A stretch of DNA of 64,000 nt, taken from assembly GCA_946885915.1 (NCBI GenBank), contig CAMPHF010000005.1, positions 148,196 to 212,195 on the forward strand, written 5' to 3'. Position numbers and translations under genes: made by a program. Below, one piece after another: positions 34,464 through 44,036 of the stretch. This stretch comes from an uncultured Idiomarina sp. Lineage in GTDB: Bacteria; Pseudomonadota; Gammaproteobacteria; Enterobacterales; Alteromonadaceae. How positions within the stretch are numbered: the stretch's first letter is position 1; the number at the start of each line of letters is the position of its first letter. The notes beneath the pieces are model-generated. The model was not told where the DNA came from and did not search any database. It saw only the letters and a program-made list of their open reading frames with translations.

Positions 34464-36305
34464 ATGAAAAGAAGAACAACTATGCTAAAAAAATTACCAC
34501 TCGCGTCAGCTATTGCGTTGAGCTTAGCGGCAACCGGGGCACAAGCAACAACCGAATGGGAAGTGGGCGACGACGTCCGCATCACCCTCGATAACATCGT
34601 TTCTTATGGTGCTGCATGGCGCTTAGAAGAACGTGATATGCGTATCATTCATCCGGGCAACATGGAAGGCGGCATGGGCCAGTCTGGGGTTGCGGATGAC
34701 GGTAACTTAAATTTCGACAAGGGTGACTTAGTGTCATCAGTGTTCAAGGGCGTGTCTGATTTATCAATCGACGGCGGCAACTGGGGTGCTTTCTTCCGTG
34801 CCAAATATTGGTATGACTATGTGATTGAGGAAGAAGAATTTGCGCACGGTCATACGGCCAATAATTACACCCCAAATGTCACCTTGAATGACAACCAATT
34901 GAACGATTTTGCTCAAGGCAGCGGTGTTGAGCTGCTCGACGCATTCGTGTATGGCTTCTTCGATATTGGCGATATGCCAGCGAGCCTGAAAGTCGGTCGT
35001 CAAGTATTAAGCTGGGGTGAATCTACCTTCATCTTTAACGGCGTAAACGCGATTAACCCGGTGGATGTGAACGCGATTCGTCGTCCGGGTGTTGAAATTA
35101 AAGAAGCACTGTTGCCAGTGGGCATGGTGAACTTCAACCTCGGCCTAACTGATAACCTCAGTCTTGATACTTTCTATCAATACGAGTGGGACAACTACAA
35201 GCTAGATGGTTGTGGTACCTTCTTCTCTACTGTTGATATTTTGGGTGGTCCTGGTTGTAACAAAGTAACCTTGAACCCAACCTTGGTAGCCGGTGACTTA
35301 AGCAGTTCACTGAGTGACCGTGAGTCGGTTGAATTCGGTACATACCTTGATCGCCGTCCTGACGTTGAGCCAAGTGACAGCGGCCAGTGGGGCGCAAGCT
35401 TACGCTACTACTCACTAGATTTAGATGCAGAATTTGGCTTGTACTACATGAATATTCACAGCCAAACGCCGTTAATTTCTGCGTATAACTGGGTGCAGCA
35501 ACCTTCACCTTCATACAGCCACCCAGACGGTATTCCAATCGCTGGTCCTGACTATGTGTTGGAGTACCCAGAAGATAACGAAATTATCGGAGCGAGTGTT
35601 AGTACCAGCATTGGCTTATGGTCAGTCGGTGGTGAAATTAGCTACCGTCCTGATAGCCCAGTGCAAATTAACACCACTGAAATCTTAACTGCTGGTCTTC
35701 GTGCTGGCGTGCCAAGCACTTTCGCGAACCGCTTGATCATTGATGAAACCGGTACTTGGCAGAACCTTGGTGCCTTGTTGTCAGGCTACGATGAATTAGA
35801 TGTTTCACAGGTGCAGTTAACGGGTATTCGGTTTGTCGATAACTTCATGGGCGCAAGCCGCATGACCTTTATCGGTGAAGTGGCATTAAGCCGTGTGCAC
35901 AGCTTACCTGGTTTAGATGAGCAACGTTACGGTCGTAACCCAGTCTACGGCAAGTGCTTTACCGCTGCTGACTCTGCCGCCTTGGGTGGTTTAGTGCCAG
36001 CGGGTAACTGTGAAGGCTTCGTCACTTCGAGCTCTTGGGGCTACCGCACCCGCTTCGTATGGGATTACAACAACGTCGTAGCAGGCTGGAACTTATCGCC
36101 TACCTTGGCTTTTGGTCATGATGTGAGTGGTTATTCTTCGAACACTAACTTCCTAGAAGGTCGTAAAACCTTTGGTTTAAGTGTAGATGCGACCTACTTG
36201 AATAAATATCGGGTATCAGTTGGCTATAGCGGCCAAAGCGGCAGCGATTATGACGCAGCGACAGATAGAGATTTCGCATCTATCAGCTTTAGCTACACCT
36301 TCTAA
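34464..36305 (+). CDS. DUF1302 family outer-membrane beta-barrel protein
   Basis: A 613-residue outer-membrane protein. There are two candidate starts: ATG 34464, eight bases after AGGTGG, and ATG 34482, which begins the compact signal peptide MLKKLPLASAIALSLAATGAQA. The mature part has DUF1302 landmarks: DNIVSYGAAWRLEERD, DDGNLNFDKGDLVSS, GRQVLSWGEST, and INPVDVNAIRRPGVEIKEALLPV. It ends with alternating strands and a C-terminal aromatic residue (SFSYTF) as recognised by the Bam complex. DUF1302 proteins are usually paired with a DUF1329 lipoprotein and sometimes RND transporters; no such partner is present here. Function unknown. A strong terminator follows. Confidence 0.85.
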   Translation: MKRRTTMLKKLPLASAIALSLAATGAQATTEWEVGDDVRITLDNIVSYGAAWRLEERDMRIIHPGNMEGGMGQSGVADDGNLNFDKGDLVSSVFKGVSDLSIDGGNWGAFFRAKYWYDYVIEEEEFAHGHTANNYTPNVTLNDNQLNDFAQGSGVELLDAFVYGFFDIGDMPASLKVGRQVLSWGESTFIFNGVNAINPVDVNAIRRPGVEIKEALLPVGMVNFNLGLTDNLSLDTFYQYEWDNYKLDGCGTFFSTVDILGGPGCNKVTLNPTLVAGDLSSSLSDRESVEFGTYLDRRPDVEPSDSGQWGASLRYYSLDLDAEFGLYYMNIHSQTPLISAYNWVQQPSPSYSHPDGIPIAGPDYVLEYPEDNEIIGASVSTSIGLWSVGGEISYRPDSPVQINTTEILTAGLRAGVPSTFANRLIIDETGTWQNLGALLSGYDELDVSQVQLTGIRFVDNFMGASRMTFIGEVALSRVHSLPGLDEQRYGRNPVYGKCFTAADSAALGGLVPAGNCEGFVTSSSWGYRTRFVWDYNNVVAGWNLSPTLAFGHDVSGYSSNTNFLEGRKTFGLSVDATYLNKYRVSVGYSGQSGSDYDAATDRDFASISFSYTF

Positions 36306-36320
36306 CTCCATATCTCTCAC

Positions 36321-36348
36321 AAAAACCCTGCTCCGGCAGGGTTTTTTT
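36321..36348 (+). terminator. Rho-independent terminator after the DUF1302 gene
   Basis: AACCCTGC/GCAGGGTT stem with TCCG tetraloop, preceded by five A and followed by T7, located 16 bases after the stop. Confidence 0.95.
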
Positions 36349-36360
36349 TACCCCAACAAC

Positions 36361-36456
36361 CCTGACCTGTTTACTCACCTGCTGACTAAACAGGTAAGTA
36401 AACAGGTGACTAAGCAGGTTGCTAACCTGCTGACTAAGCAGGTTAGAAATGCTGTT
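36361..36456. repeat. 12-bp periodic array 1 (modules in both orientations)
   Basis: Eight consecutive 12-mers in register, the best ones being ACTAAACAGGTA, AGTAAACAGGTG, ACTAAGCAGGTT (twice) and the inverted type GCTAACCTGCTG. Because GCAGGT and ACCTGC modules alternate, the array folds into hairpins, for example the 10-bp stem at 36422-36431/36437-36446. It ends in a degenerate unit containing GCTGTT. Related arrays lie at 61684 and 63904. Confidence 0.85.
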
Positions 36457-36592
36457 TTGGCGTTTGTGGGGCGCAGGTTATCGCAATGCGTAGTTCGCGA
36501 GAGCGAAATTTGCGCTATGGTCTGTAAGTGCAAAACAACAATGACATGACTATTTCGGCGCAACCAAGTGTCAATCTAGAAGGGAGTACAGC

Positions 36593-38656
36593 ATGAGCGA
36601 ACAGCGAATGAAGCGTAAGCACCTCGGTGCCATAATGCTTGCCTCAATGTGGTTCACGGCCTCAGCAGGGGCGGCAGAACCTAACAATGAATTCACCTTA
36701 ACTGATGTTTTTGAACTAGAATTTGCGGCGCAACCGGCAATTCATCCAAGCGGCGAATACACGGTGTTCGTACGTAATTACATGGATAAAATGTCAGATC
36801 GGCGGCTCGGCGAATTATGGCGAGTAGACAACAAAGGTGAGATGCGTCCACTGACGCTAAATACGTCAAATGACAATGCACCAACTTGGACACGCGATGG
36901 CAAAAAATTAGCCTTTGTATCCACTCAAGAAGGTAGCACACAAATTCACCTGTGGTGGGCCGACACTGAGCGCCACGCTCCTATTACTCGTTTAACCGGC
37001 AGTCCGAGCAGCCTCAGTTGGTCACCCGATGGTAACTGGCTCGCCTTCGCGATGTTTACCCCGCAACCGAGCAAAGCGCCGCTCACCATGCCCGGCAAAC
37101 CAGCCGGTGCAAACTGGGCTGAGCCGGCCAAGTATATCGATAAACCCAATTATCGTTTTGACGGTGCCGGCTACGCCCGCGATGGCTACATGCAAATTTA
37201 TGTGGTGCCAAGCACCGGCGGTACGCCGCGCCAAGTTACTCATGGCGAGTATAACCACAGCGGTAATTTAGCGTGGTCAGGCGATAGTAAAACTATTTAC
37301 TTCTCCGGCAACTTACGCGAAGACGCCTTCGACCAACCGACTAATTCTGAGCTTTACGCGCTCAATGTGCAGTCTGGTGATATTCGCCAAGTGACGGATC
37401 GCAAAGGCCCAGACAGCAACCCACAAGTGTCACCAGATGGCAGCAAAATCGCCTGGACCGGTTATGACGACGAGATGCTGAGCCATCAGAATACCCGTTT
37501 GTATGTGATGGATATTGATGGTGATGACCGCCGTGTACTCACGGAAGATCTCGACACCAGCATTGCCGATCTAAAATGGCGTGCAGATAGCAAAGGTTTA
37601 TACATTTCCTACGATAAAGAAGGCGATGGCTACGTTGCCTATCAGCCACTGCAGGGAAAACGCCAAGAGCTCATCAATAACCTAGGTGGCTTAGCTTACT
37701 CCCGGCCTTACAGCGGCGGTGCGTTTGATGTCAGCGACAATAATCGTATTGTCTACACCGAGGCTAATTCCTATCGGCCAGCCGAGCTGACCCTTAAAAA
37801 CGGCAACCAAACCCAAGCGCTTACCGACTTAAACAGCGACTTATTCGCCCATAAAACTCTCGGTAAAGTCGAAGAAATTTGGTACGACTCAAGCCACGAC
37901 GACTACAAAATTCAAGGTTGGATTGTGTATCCGCCGAATTTTGATCCCAGCAAAAAGTATCCGCTGCTACTCGAAATTCACGGCGGCCCACACACCGCCT
38001 ATGCGCCAAATTTTGCCGCAGAAATTCAATTGTATGCGCAAGCGGGTTATGTGGTGCTGTACACCAACCCACGGGGTAGCACTAGTTATGGCCAAGACTT
38101 TGCCACTGAAATCGACAAAAACTACCCAAGCCACGACTACACCGACTTAATGGATGGTGTCGACGCCGTGATCGACAAAGGCTTTATCGATGAAGATAAG
38201 TTGTTCGTGACCGGCGGCAGCGGTGGTGGTGTCCTCACCGCCTGGATTGTCGGTCATACCGATCGATTCAAGGCCGCCGTTGTGGCCAAGCCGGTCATCA
38301 ATTGGTACAGCTTTGTGCTCACAGCCGATGCCTACAACTTCTTCTATAAGTACTGGTTCCCGGGCTTACCGTGGGAGAATCTTGAGCATTACATGAAGTA
38401 TTCGCCAATTAGCTACGTCGGTAATGTCACCACACCGACCATGTTGCTGACCGGCGAAGAGGACTATCGCACACCGATTTCCGAATCTGAGCAGTATTAT
38501 CAAGCGCTGCAACTTGCGGGTGTAGAAACCGCGATGGTACGGATTCCGGGCTCAGGCCACAGTATTTATGCACGCCCCAGCCAATTAATGGCGAAGGTGG
38601 CGTACATTTTATACTGGTTTGAACAGCACGGCGGGCCAAGCACTAAGGCCAACTAA
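36593..38656 (+). CDS. S9 family serine peptidase (acylaminoacyl/dipeptidyl peptidase type), exported
   Basis: A 687-residue S9 prolyl-oligopeptidase-family enzyme. It has an N-terminal signal peptide (cleavage near SAGAA, residue 27), a WD40-like beta-propeller with repeated SPDG/SPD blades from about 40 to 400, and a C-terminal alpha/beta-hydrolase domain. The nucleophile is Ser543 in TGGSGGG, the oxyanion motif is EIHGGPHTAYA, and the acid and His are in GEEDYRTP and GSGHSIYARP. Such enzymes degrade peptides in the periplasm and are common in marine proteolytic Alteromonadales. ATG follows GGGAG. The stop lies within a short 10-bp tandem repeat. Confidence 0.9.
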   Translation: MSEQRMKRKHLGAIMLASMWFTASAGAAEPNNEFTLTDVFELEFAAQPAIHPSGEYTVFVRNYMDKMSDRRLGELWRVDNKGEMRPLTLNTSNDNAPTWTRDGKKLAFVSTQEGSTQIHLWWADTERHAPITRLTGSPSSLSWSPDGNWLAFAMFTPQPSKAPLTMPGKPAGANWAEPAKYIDKPNYRFDGAGYARDGYMQIYVVPSTGGTPRQVTHGEYNHSGNLAWSGDSKTIYFSGNLREDAFDQPTNSELYALNVQSGDIRQVTDRKGPDSNPQVSPDGSKIAWTGYDDEMLSHQNTRLYVMDIDGDDRRVLTEDLDTSIADLKWRADSKGLYISYDKEGDGYVAYQPLQGKRQELINNLGGLAYSRPYSGGAFDVSDNNRIVYTEANSYRPAELTLKNGNQTQALTDLNSDLFAHKTLGKVEEIWYDSSHDDYKIQGWIVYPPNFDPSKKYPLLLEIHGGPHTAYAPNFAAEIQLYAQAGYVVLYTNPRGSTSYGQDFATEIDKNYPSHDYTDLMDGVDAVIDKGFIDEDKLFVTGGSGGGVLTAWIVGHTDRFKAAVVAKPVINWYSFVLTADAYNFFYKYWFPGLPWENLEHYMKYSPISYVGNVTTPTMLLTGEEDYRTPISESEQYYQALQLAGVETAMVRIPGSGHSIYARPSQLMAKVAYILYWFEQHGGPSTKAN

Positions 38657-38671
38657 GGCCAACTAAACTAG
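38642..38671. repeat. 10-bp tandem repeat spanning the S9 peptidase stop codon
   Basis: ACTAAGGCCA occurs twice in tandem (38642-38651, 38652-38661) followed by a partial ACTAA copy. The TAA stop (38654-38656) is inside the second copy, and the stop of the convergent glycosyltransferase (38668-38670) lies at the end. Confidence 0.7.
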
Positions 38672-39435
38672 TCAATGCGCGTATCGCCGCCACGTTTGCG
38701 GCGGTACGCCAGTTCATACAGCTTGGCTTCGGTTAAAAAGAAGTGAAACGCATCAATATTGGCTTTAATAAAGCCGCGCCAGCCCGACCAAATCATCTGT
38801 CGACCTAAATAAAATTTCAGAAACATCATCGGAAAAATCAGTAACAAACGCGGCAAACTACATGGACGCCCTTGCGCCTCACGCTGCTGCGCCTTCAATA
38901 ATGAGTATTTGTTTAACTTTTCCATGTAACCATGGGCGGTATCATAACCGTAGTGCTTCAAATAAATTGGTAAATAGGCCAAGGGTGGCTCTACCTCAAT
39001 ATGCTCATGCACCAAAGTCTCAGTGTCCATGTGGCATTTGTCTTTACGATAAATACGACGGTACTTGTGGTGACGAGCTTTGCGCAGGCTATGACCCATA
39101 AAAATATCGTCGTGATGGATCCAGATACCGTTAATATCACCCTCGGCAATGCGCGCTTTTATCTGGGCTAGACCACCTTCAGGCAATACTTCGTCGCCAT
39201 CTAAGTTAATGATCCACTCATGGCTGCATTGCTCAATCGCAAATGCCTTCTGCTTGGCATAGCCAGGCCAGTCGTTATGCACAACTCGGGCGCCATGGCG
39301 TTCGGCTATCGCCAAGGTATCATCGGTAGAGCCGGAATCTACCACCACAATTTCATCTACGCCGCGCACACTGGCGAGCACTTCATCCAAATGCCGACCT
39401 TCGTTCAGCGTGATCACAAAACAACTAATTTTCAT
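38668..39435 (-). CDS. WaaE/KdtX-like family 2 glycosyltransferase
   Basis: A 255-residue GT2 glycosyltransferase of the lipopolysaccharide core type. The N-terminal KISCFVITLNEGRHLDEVL and DEIVVVDSGSTDDT are the nucleotide-sugar binding motifs, and NLDGDEVLPEG carries the DxD metal site. A hydrophobic, amphipathic C-terminal segment (LLLIFPMMFLKFYLG) fits membrane association. WaaE adds a glucose to the inner-core heptose; the sugar and acceptor here are unknown. I choose ATG 39435 because GGTGA lies five bases upstream; ATG 39456 would add seven residues. It is divergent from ung. Confidence 0.82.
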   Translation of the reverse strand: MKISCFVITLNEGRHLDEVLASVRGVDEIVVVDSGSTDDTLAIAERHGARVVHNDWPGYAKQKAFAIEQCSHEWIINLDGDEVLPEGGLAQIKARIAEGDINGIWIHHDDIFMGHSLRKARHHKYRRIYRKDKCHMDTETLVHEHIEVEPPLAYLPIYLKHYGYDTAHGYMEKLNKYSLLKAQQREAQGRPCSLPRLLLIFPMMFLKFYLGRQMIWSGWRGFIKANIDAFHFFLTEAKLYELAYRRKRGGDTRID

Positions 39436-39487
39436 GGGTTTCACCGATTGACTCATCTGCCTAGCAGGGTAAAGTGAGTGCTCAAAA

Positions 39488-40159
39488 ATGTCTATGGAAA
39501 AGCCAATGCCAACGACCTGGGACCAGCTCATTCAGCAGCAAGCACAACAATCATATTATCAAAACTTGCAGCAGCAAGTGGCGCTCGCGCGAACCAATGA
39601 ACAAGTCTACCCAGCGCCAGACCATGTCTTGCGCGCGCTAAAGCTCACGCCATTCAGCCAAGTAAAAGTGGTGATTTTAGGGCAAGACCCATACCACGGC
39701 GAGGGGCAGGCCGATGGCTTGGCATTTTCTGTGCCAGCGGGCGTGAAGTTCCCACCGTCGCTGCGCAATATATTTAAGGCTATTCAGCACGATTATCCGA
39801 ATTACCAACCGCCCTTAGCGGGCGACCTCAGTAGCTGGGCCGAGCAGGGGGTATTGTTATTGAACACTGTACTTACGGTGAGCAAAGGCCAAGCGCATTC
39901 GCATGCGAAGTGGGGGTGGGAAACTTTCACCGACGCAATGATTAGCGCATTGAACGAACAACGCCAAGGCTTGATATTTATGTTGTGGGGCGCGCACGCG
40001 CAGCAAAAGGCACAGCACATTAATCCAGCCCAGCATTTACTGCTTAAAGCCGTGCATCCGTCGCCGCTCTCTGCGCATCGAGGCTTTTTCACCTGCGCGC
40101 ATTTTCGCCAAGCGAACGCTTACTTAACCCAACAGGGAAAAGCACCCATTCACTGGTAG
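39488..40159 (+). CDS. ung: Uracil-DNA glycosylase
   Basis: Removes uracil from DNA as the first step of base excision repair. The 223-residue family-1 enzyme has the water-activating loop GQDPYHGEGQADGLAFSVP, the PPSLRNIFK loop, LLLNTVLTV for uracil recognition, and the minor-groove HPSPLSAHRGF loop. The length is normal. It stands alone between a divergent glycosyltransferase gene and a convergent DUF3545 gene. Confidence 0.96.
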   Translation: MSMEKPMPTTWDQLIQQQAQQSYYQNLQQQVALARTNEQVYPAPDHVLRALKLTPFSQVKVVILGQDPYHGEGQADGLAFSVPAGVKFPPSLRNIFKAIQHDYPNYQPPLAGDLSSWAEQGVLLLNTVLTVSKGQAHSHAKWGWETFTDAMISALNEQRQGLIFMLWGAHAQQKAQHINPAQHLLLKAVHPSPLSAHRGFFTCAHFRQANAYLTQQGKAPIHW

Positions 40160-40165
40160 CTCGCA

Positions 40166-40190
40166 TAAAAAAGCCCCCAAAACGGAGGCT
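40166..40190 (-). terminator. Rho-independent terminator of the DUF3545 gene
   Basis: On the minus strand AGCCTCC pairs with GGGGGCT (one G-U) around a 5-base loop, followed by T6. It lies eight bases after the stop of the DUF3545 gene and just past the convergent ung stop. Confidence 0.8.
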
Positions 40191-40197
40191 GTGTTGA

Positions 40198-40368
40198 CTA
40201 GAATTCCATGTCGTCAAGGTCGACTTCAAGACCTAAATCCATGTCTTGCAGTTCTTGGCGCAAGCGATACTTTTCCTTTATCGCTTCTATTTCCCGCCAT
40301 TTGCGTTTGGCGTTGCGGGCTTTCTCAGACTTATCGTTTACAACGTTTAGCTCTTCTGAATGATCCAT
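40198..40368 (-). CDS. DUF3545 family small protein
   Basis: A 56-residue protein. It has a basic helical middle (KARNAKRKWREIEAIKEKYR) and an acidic C-terminus (DLGLEVDLDDMEF). This charge pattern and size match DUF3545, a family of unknown function found in Vibrio, Shewanella and Alteromonadales. ATG 40368 has GAGGG seven bases upstream; the open frame extends further but without a better start. It is followed by its own terminator, so it is a separate transcript. Confidence 0.8.
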   Translation of the reverse strand: MDHSEELNVVNDKSEKARNAKRKWREIEAIKEKYRLRQELQDMDLGLEVDLDDMEF

Positions 40369-40548
40369 GGGATGTCCCTCATGTTGGCTATTATGTTGAT
40401 AATTTGTCAGCCATGTACGCTTCCTAGGGTAGGATTTGTACACTTTTTTATTAGCGCAGTTCGTATTTACCACAGTCCGTTGAAGAATAAAACAGAAATG
40501 TTGCAATTAGGTGAACAATTAGTGTGGTTTTATTGACAAAAGCTCAAC

Positions 40549-40577
40549 TTTACCTAAAGCGGCAAATCACCTATACT
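40549..40577 (+). promoter_or_regulatory. Probable sigma-70 promoter for suhB
   Basis: TTTACC (40549-40554) and TATACT (40572-40577) with a 17-base spacer, 42 bases ahead of the suhB ATG. Confidence 0.55.
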
Positions 40578-40619
40578 CCGCGGCCTAGAAAATGTTCTTT
40601 GACAGCACAGGTAATTGGT

Positions 40620-41417
40620 ATGCATCCGATGTTAAACATAGCGGTGCGCGCAGCGCGTGCGGCCGGTAAAATTCTCACCAAAAACTTTGGTGAACAAGCA
40701 GACTTCAAAGCGCAAATGAAAAGTCATAACGACTGGGTAACCGCGTTAGACAAAGCCGCCGAAGAAGCCATTATTGCGACGATTCGTAAGTCTTATCCGC
40801 AGCACAGCATTCTAGCGGAAGAAAGCGGTTTACAAACCGGCACGGATGCAGACGTGGTCTGGATCATCGACCCTCTCGATGGCACCACCAATTACTTGCG
40901 CGGTATTCCCCATTTCGCCATTTCCATCGCTATCTCTATTAAAGGGGTGGTGCAGCATGGTGTGGTTTACGATCCAATGCGTGAAGACTTATTTACTGCC
41001 AGCCGCGGCGCTGGTGCGCAGCTTAATGGTAAGCGCTTGCGGGTCACCGCCATCAAAGATTTAGAAGGTAGCCTATTAGCTACGGGATTCCCATTCAAAA
41101 ACAAGGCTTTACTACCAGTTCATCAAGCGATTTTCGCCGAGCTATTCGGCCAGGTCGCCGATATGCGCCGAGCGGGTGCTGCGGCCCTTGATTTGGCCTA
41201 TGTTGCCGCTGGGAAACTCGATGGGTTCTGGGAATTTGGCTTACAAAGCTGGGATATTGCCGCGGGTGACCTCTTGGTTCGCGAAGCCGGCGGTATCGCA
41301 ACGGATTTCCGCGGTGGGCATGGCTATTTAGAGTCAGGCAATATTGTGGCGGGTAATCCGAAGTTAGTGAAGGCTCTACTCGGTGCTGCGCGCGCGCACT
41401 TGCCGGAACGCCTGTAA
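40620..41417 (+). CDS. suhB: Inositol-1-monophosphatase / Nus-factor-like SuhB
   Basis: A 265-residue Mg2+-dependent phosphatase of the inositol monophosphatase family. Metal-binding motifs are EES (residues near 67), [19 protein letters not shown] and [15 protein letters not shown]. In E. coli SuhB also acts with Nus factors in rRNA transcription antitermination. The ATG 40620 start gives the usual [14 protein letters not shown]-terminus. The next gene, trmJ, is 23 bases downstream, the common suhB-trmJ-iscR order, although in E. coli suhB and trmJ are divergent. Confidence 0.94.
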   Translation: MHPMLNIAVRAARAAGKILTKNFGEQADFKAQMKSHNDWVTALDKAAEEAIIATIRKSYPQHSILAEESGLQTGTDADVVWIIDPLDGTTNYLRGIPHFAISIAISIKGVVQHGVVYDPMREDLFTASRGAGAQLNGKRLRVTAIKDLEGSLLATGFPFKNKALLPVHQAIFAELFGQVADMRRAGAAALDLAYVAAGKLDGFWEFGLQSWDIAAGDLLVREAGGIATDFRGGHGYLESGNIVAGNPKLVKALLGAARAHLPERL

Positions 41418-41440
41418 TTGCATTAACCGAGGCTGGGACC

Positions 41441-42178
41441 ATGTTAGAACAAATACGCATTGTATTAGTTAACACCTCGCATACCGGTAATATTGGGTCG
41501 GTGGCCCGCGCCATGAAAACCATGGGGCTGCGCGACTTAGTGCTGGTTGATCCGGTGCAAGCGCCCGATTCCCATGCCTCGGCCTTAGCGGCTGGGGCCA
41601 CGGACATCCTCGCCGCGGCGCGTATTGTACCCACCTTAGCCGATGCGATTGCTGATTGTGGCTTAAGTATTGCCACGAGCGCGCGCTCACGAACCCTCGA
41701 CTGGCCCTTGCTGAACCCGCGCGAAGCCGCCGCTAAGCTGTTAGCCGAGGCCCCAAACTACCGAGTAGCCTTGGTGTTCGGCCGGGAAAGCAGCGGTTTG
41801 ACCAACGACGAGCTGCAACAATGTAACTTTCACGTGCATATTCCAGCGAATCCAGAATATAGCTCATTGAACCTCGCGATGGCGGTGCAAACTTTAGCTT
41901 ACGAAGTGCGCATGCAGTGGCTTGAACGCGCCGAAGTTGAAGCGCCAAGCAAGCAAGACCCGCACGCGGCTGATTACCCCAGCAATGAAGATCTGGAGCG
42001 TTTCTATCTACATTTAGAGCAAACCTTCAGCACCACCGGCTTTATTGTTAGGCAACACCCAGGCCAGGTGATGACCAAGCTGCGGCGTTTATTTGCGCGG
42101 GCTCGACCAGAAGTTAACGAGCTCAATATTCTGCGCGGCATGCTGGCGTCGATTGATAAATCGGTCAAGGATAACTAA
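41441..42178 (+). CDS. trmJ: tRNA (cytidine/uridine-2'-O-)-methyltransferase TrmJ
   Basis: A 245-residue SPOUT-family enzyme that methylates the ribose at position 32 of tRNAs. Motif 1 is [19 protein letters not shown], with the catalytic Asn/Arg. The knot motifs [14 protein letters not shown] and [16 protein letters not shown] are typical. The C-terminal helical extension contributes to tRNA binding. It precedes iscR, as in many gammaproteobacteria, and is followed by the iscR promoter region. Confidence 0.95.
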   Translation: MLEQIRIVLVNTSHTGNIGSVARAMKTMGLRDLVLVDPVQAPDSHASALAAGATDILAAARIVPTLADAIADCGLSIATSARSRTLDWPLLNPREAAAKLLAEAPNYRVALVFGRESSGLTNDELQQCNFHVHIPANPEYSSLNLAMAVQTLAYEVRMQWLERAEVEAPSKQDPHAADYPSNEDLERFYLHLEQTFSTTGFIVRQHPGQVMTKLRRLFARARPEVNELNILRGMLASIDKSVKDN

Positions 42179-42196
42179 CCGCAACCCACGGCTGAA

Positions 42197-42228
42197 ATAC
42201 TTGACTAAAATAGTCGGGAATGTACAAT
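42197..42228 (+). promoter_or_regulatory. iscR promoter with type 1 IscR operator
   Basis: The 25 bases 42197-42221 (ATAC TTGACTAAAATAGTCGGGAAT) match the type 1 IscR consensus ATASYYGACTRWWWYAGTCRRSTAT at nearly all positions. TTGACT inside it (42201-42206) forms the -35, and TACAAT (42223-42228) the -10 with a 16-base spacer. Holo-IscR bound here would repress the isc operon, as in E. coli. Confidence 0.88.
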
Positions 42229-42260
42229 AAAGGCATTGCAAGAGACGAGAAGGGGTGTGT

Positions 42261-42734
42261 ATGCGCCTAACATCGAAAGGACGCTATGCGGTAACTGCCA
42301 TGCTAGATGTGGCTTTACATGCGGAACAGGGGCCGGTGCCACTGGCCGATATTTCCGCGCGCCAAGGAATTTCTCTGTCTTATCTTGAACAATTATTTGC
42401 GCGTTTGCGTAAACATGGACTCGTCAATAGCGTGCGCGGCCCAGGTGGTGGTTACAAACTGGGTCAACAAGCGCAACAGATTTCCGTAGGCGCGGTCATT
42501 CAAGCTGTTGATGAATCGATTGACGCCACTAAATGCCAAGGTAAAGCCGATTGCCAAGGTGGCGAACGCTGCCTCACCCATTCGTTATGGGAAGGCTTGA
42601 GCGATAGAATAGAAGATTTTCTTGCCGGCATCACCTTGGGCGAATTAATGCACAACCGCGATATTTCGGCGGTGGTAGAACGACAGCGCAAAGAGGCTTC
42701 AAAAGGCGCCTCTATTGCTGTGAACTGCCTGTAG
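42261..42734 (+). CDS. iscR: Fe-S cluster assembly transcriptional regulator IscR
   Basis: A 157-residue Rrf2-family regulator that senses Fe-S status with a [2Fe-2S] cluster and represses its own operon when loaded. The winged helix [20 protein letters not shown] is typical, and the cluster ligands C92, C98, C104 and H107 occupy exactly the E. coli positions. ATG 42261 gives the canonical start; a GTG six bases upstream is not needed. It is the first gene of iscRSUA-hscBA-fdx, under an IscR operator. Confidence 0.97.
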   Translation: MRLTSKGRYAVTAMLDVALHAEQGPVPLADISARQGISLSYLEQLFARLRKHGLVNSVRGPGGGYKLGQQAQQISVGAVIQAVDESIDATKCQGKADCQGGERCLTHSLWEGLSDRIEDFLAGITLGELMHNRDISAVVERQRKEASKGASIAVNCL

Positions 42735-42758
42735 TCGTACGAAACGAGGAGCTTTCAC

Positions 42759-43988
42759 ATGAGCGCAGAAAAAATCACATTACCCATCTATTTCGACTAT
42801 GCGGCGACCACGCCGATCGACCCACGAGTGGTTGAAAAAATGGTTGAGTACATGGGCCCGAAAGGCCACTTTGGTAACCCCGCTTCGCGCTCGCACCGCT
42901 TTGGTTGGCAAGCCGAAGAGGCAGTTGATATTGCCCGTAATCAAATTGCTGAGCTGGTGAATGCGGACCCGCGTGAAATCGTATTTACGTCAGGTGCGAC
43001 CGAGTCGAACAACCTTGCTATTAAAGGCGCAGCGGAGTTTTACCAGAAGAAAGGTAAGCACATTATTACGGCGAAAACCGAGCACAAAGCGGTGCTCGAT
43101 ACCTGTCGTCAGCTCGAGCGTGAAGGCTTCGAAGTAACCTATTTAGAGGTACAAGAGAACGGTTTAGTCGACCTCGACGCGTTCAAACAAGCATTGCGTG
43201 AAGACACTGTGGTCGTAAGCATCATGCATGTAAACAACGAAATTGGCGTGATTCAGGATATTCAAGCGATTGGTGATTTGTGCCGCGCGAACAAAACTAT
43301 TTTCCACGTCGATGCCGCGCAAAGTGCGGGCAAAGTAGCTATTGATTTGGCTGAGTTGCCGGTCGATTTAATGTCGTTCTCGGGCCACAAAATGTACGGT
43401 CCGAAAGGCATCGGCGCATTATTTGTACGGCGCAAGCCGCGCGTACGTTTGAACGCGCAAATGCACGGTGGCGGCCATGAACGCGGCATGCGTTCAGGTA
43501 CCTTAGCGACGCACCAAATTGTCGGTATGGGGGAGGCTGCACGCTTAGCAAAATTAGAAATGGGTGCGGAAAGCGAACGCTTCCGGGCCTTCCGTGAGCG
43601 CCTATGGAATGGCGTTAAAGACATCGAAGAAGTGTACGTAAACGGCGACCAAGTGCAGTCGGTACCGCACATCTTCAACGTCAGCTTCAACTTTGTTGAA
43701 GGCGAGTCGCTCATTATGGCGCTGAAAGACCTAGCCGTATCGTCTGGTTCAGCCTGTACGTCTGCCAGCTTAGAACCTTCTTATGTGTTGCGTGCTTTAG
43801 GCCGCAACGACGAGTTGGCGCACAGCTCAATTCGGTTTAGCTTCGGCCGCTTCACCACTGAAGCTGAAATTGATTACGCGATTGAACAGATTCAAAAATC
43901 TATCGGACGGTTGCGCGATATGTCGCCGCTTTGGGAAATGTACAAAGATGGCGTGGATTTAGAGAGTGTGGAGTGGGTCGCGCACTAA
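42759..43988 (+). CDS. iscS: Cysteine desulfurase IscS
   Basis: A PLP enzyme that takes sulfur from cysteine for Fe-S clusters and tRNA thiolation. The 409-residue protein shows [19 protein letters not shown], the PLP-binding [10 protein letters not shown] and [10 protein letters not shown] (Schiff-base Lys), and the mobile catalytic loop [21 protein letters not shown] with the persulfide Cys. It ends ...ESVEWVAH, close to the E. coli C-terminus. It follows iscR by 24 bases with an AGGAG site. Confidence 0.98.
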   Translation: MSAEKITLPIYFDYAATTPIDPRVVEKMVEYMGPKGHFGNPASRSHRFGWQAEEAVDIARNQIAELVNADPREIVFTSGATESNNLAIKGAAEFYQKKGKHIITAKTEHKAVLDTCRQLEREGFEVTYLEVQENGLVDLDAFKQALREDTVVVSIMHVNNEIGVIQDIQAIGDLCRANKTIFHVDAAQSAGKVAIDLAELPVDLMSFSGHKMYGPKGIGALFVRRKPRVRLNAQMHGGGHERGMRSGTLATHQIVGMGEAARLAKLEMGAESERFRAFRERLWNGVKDIEEVYVNGDQVQSVPHIFNVSFNFVEGESLIMALKDLAVSSGSACTSASLEPSYVLRALGRNDELAHSSIRFSFGRFTTEAEIDYAIEQIQKSIGRLRDMSPLWEMYKDGVDLESVEWVAH

Positions 43989-44036
43989 CGCGCCAGCGCT
44001 CCTCAGCAACCGACTACGAACGAAGAGGTATAGATC

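Noticed and set aside
40524..40619. Longer N-terminus for SuhB from an upstream GTG
   Set aside because: The extension would include the likely promoter (40549-40577) and does not match SuhB proteins; ATG 40620 gives the normal start.
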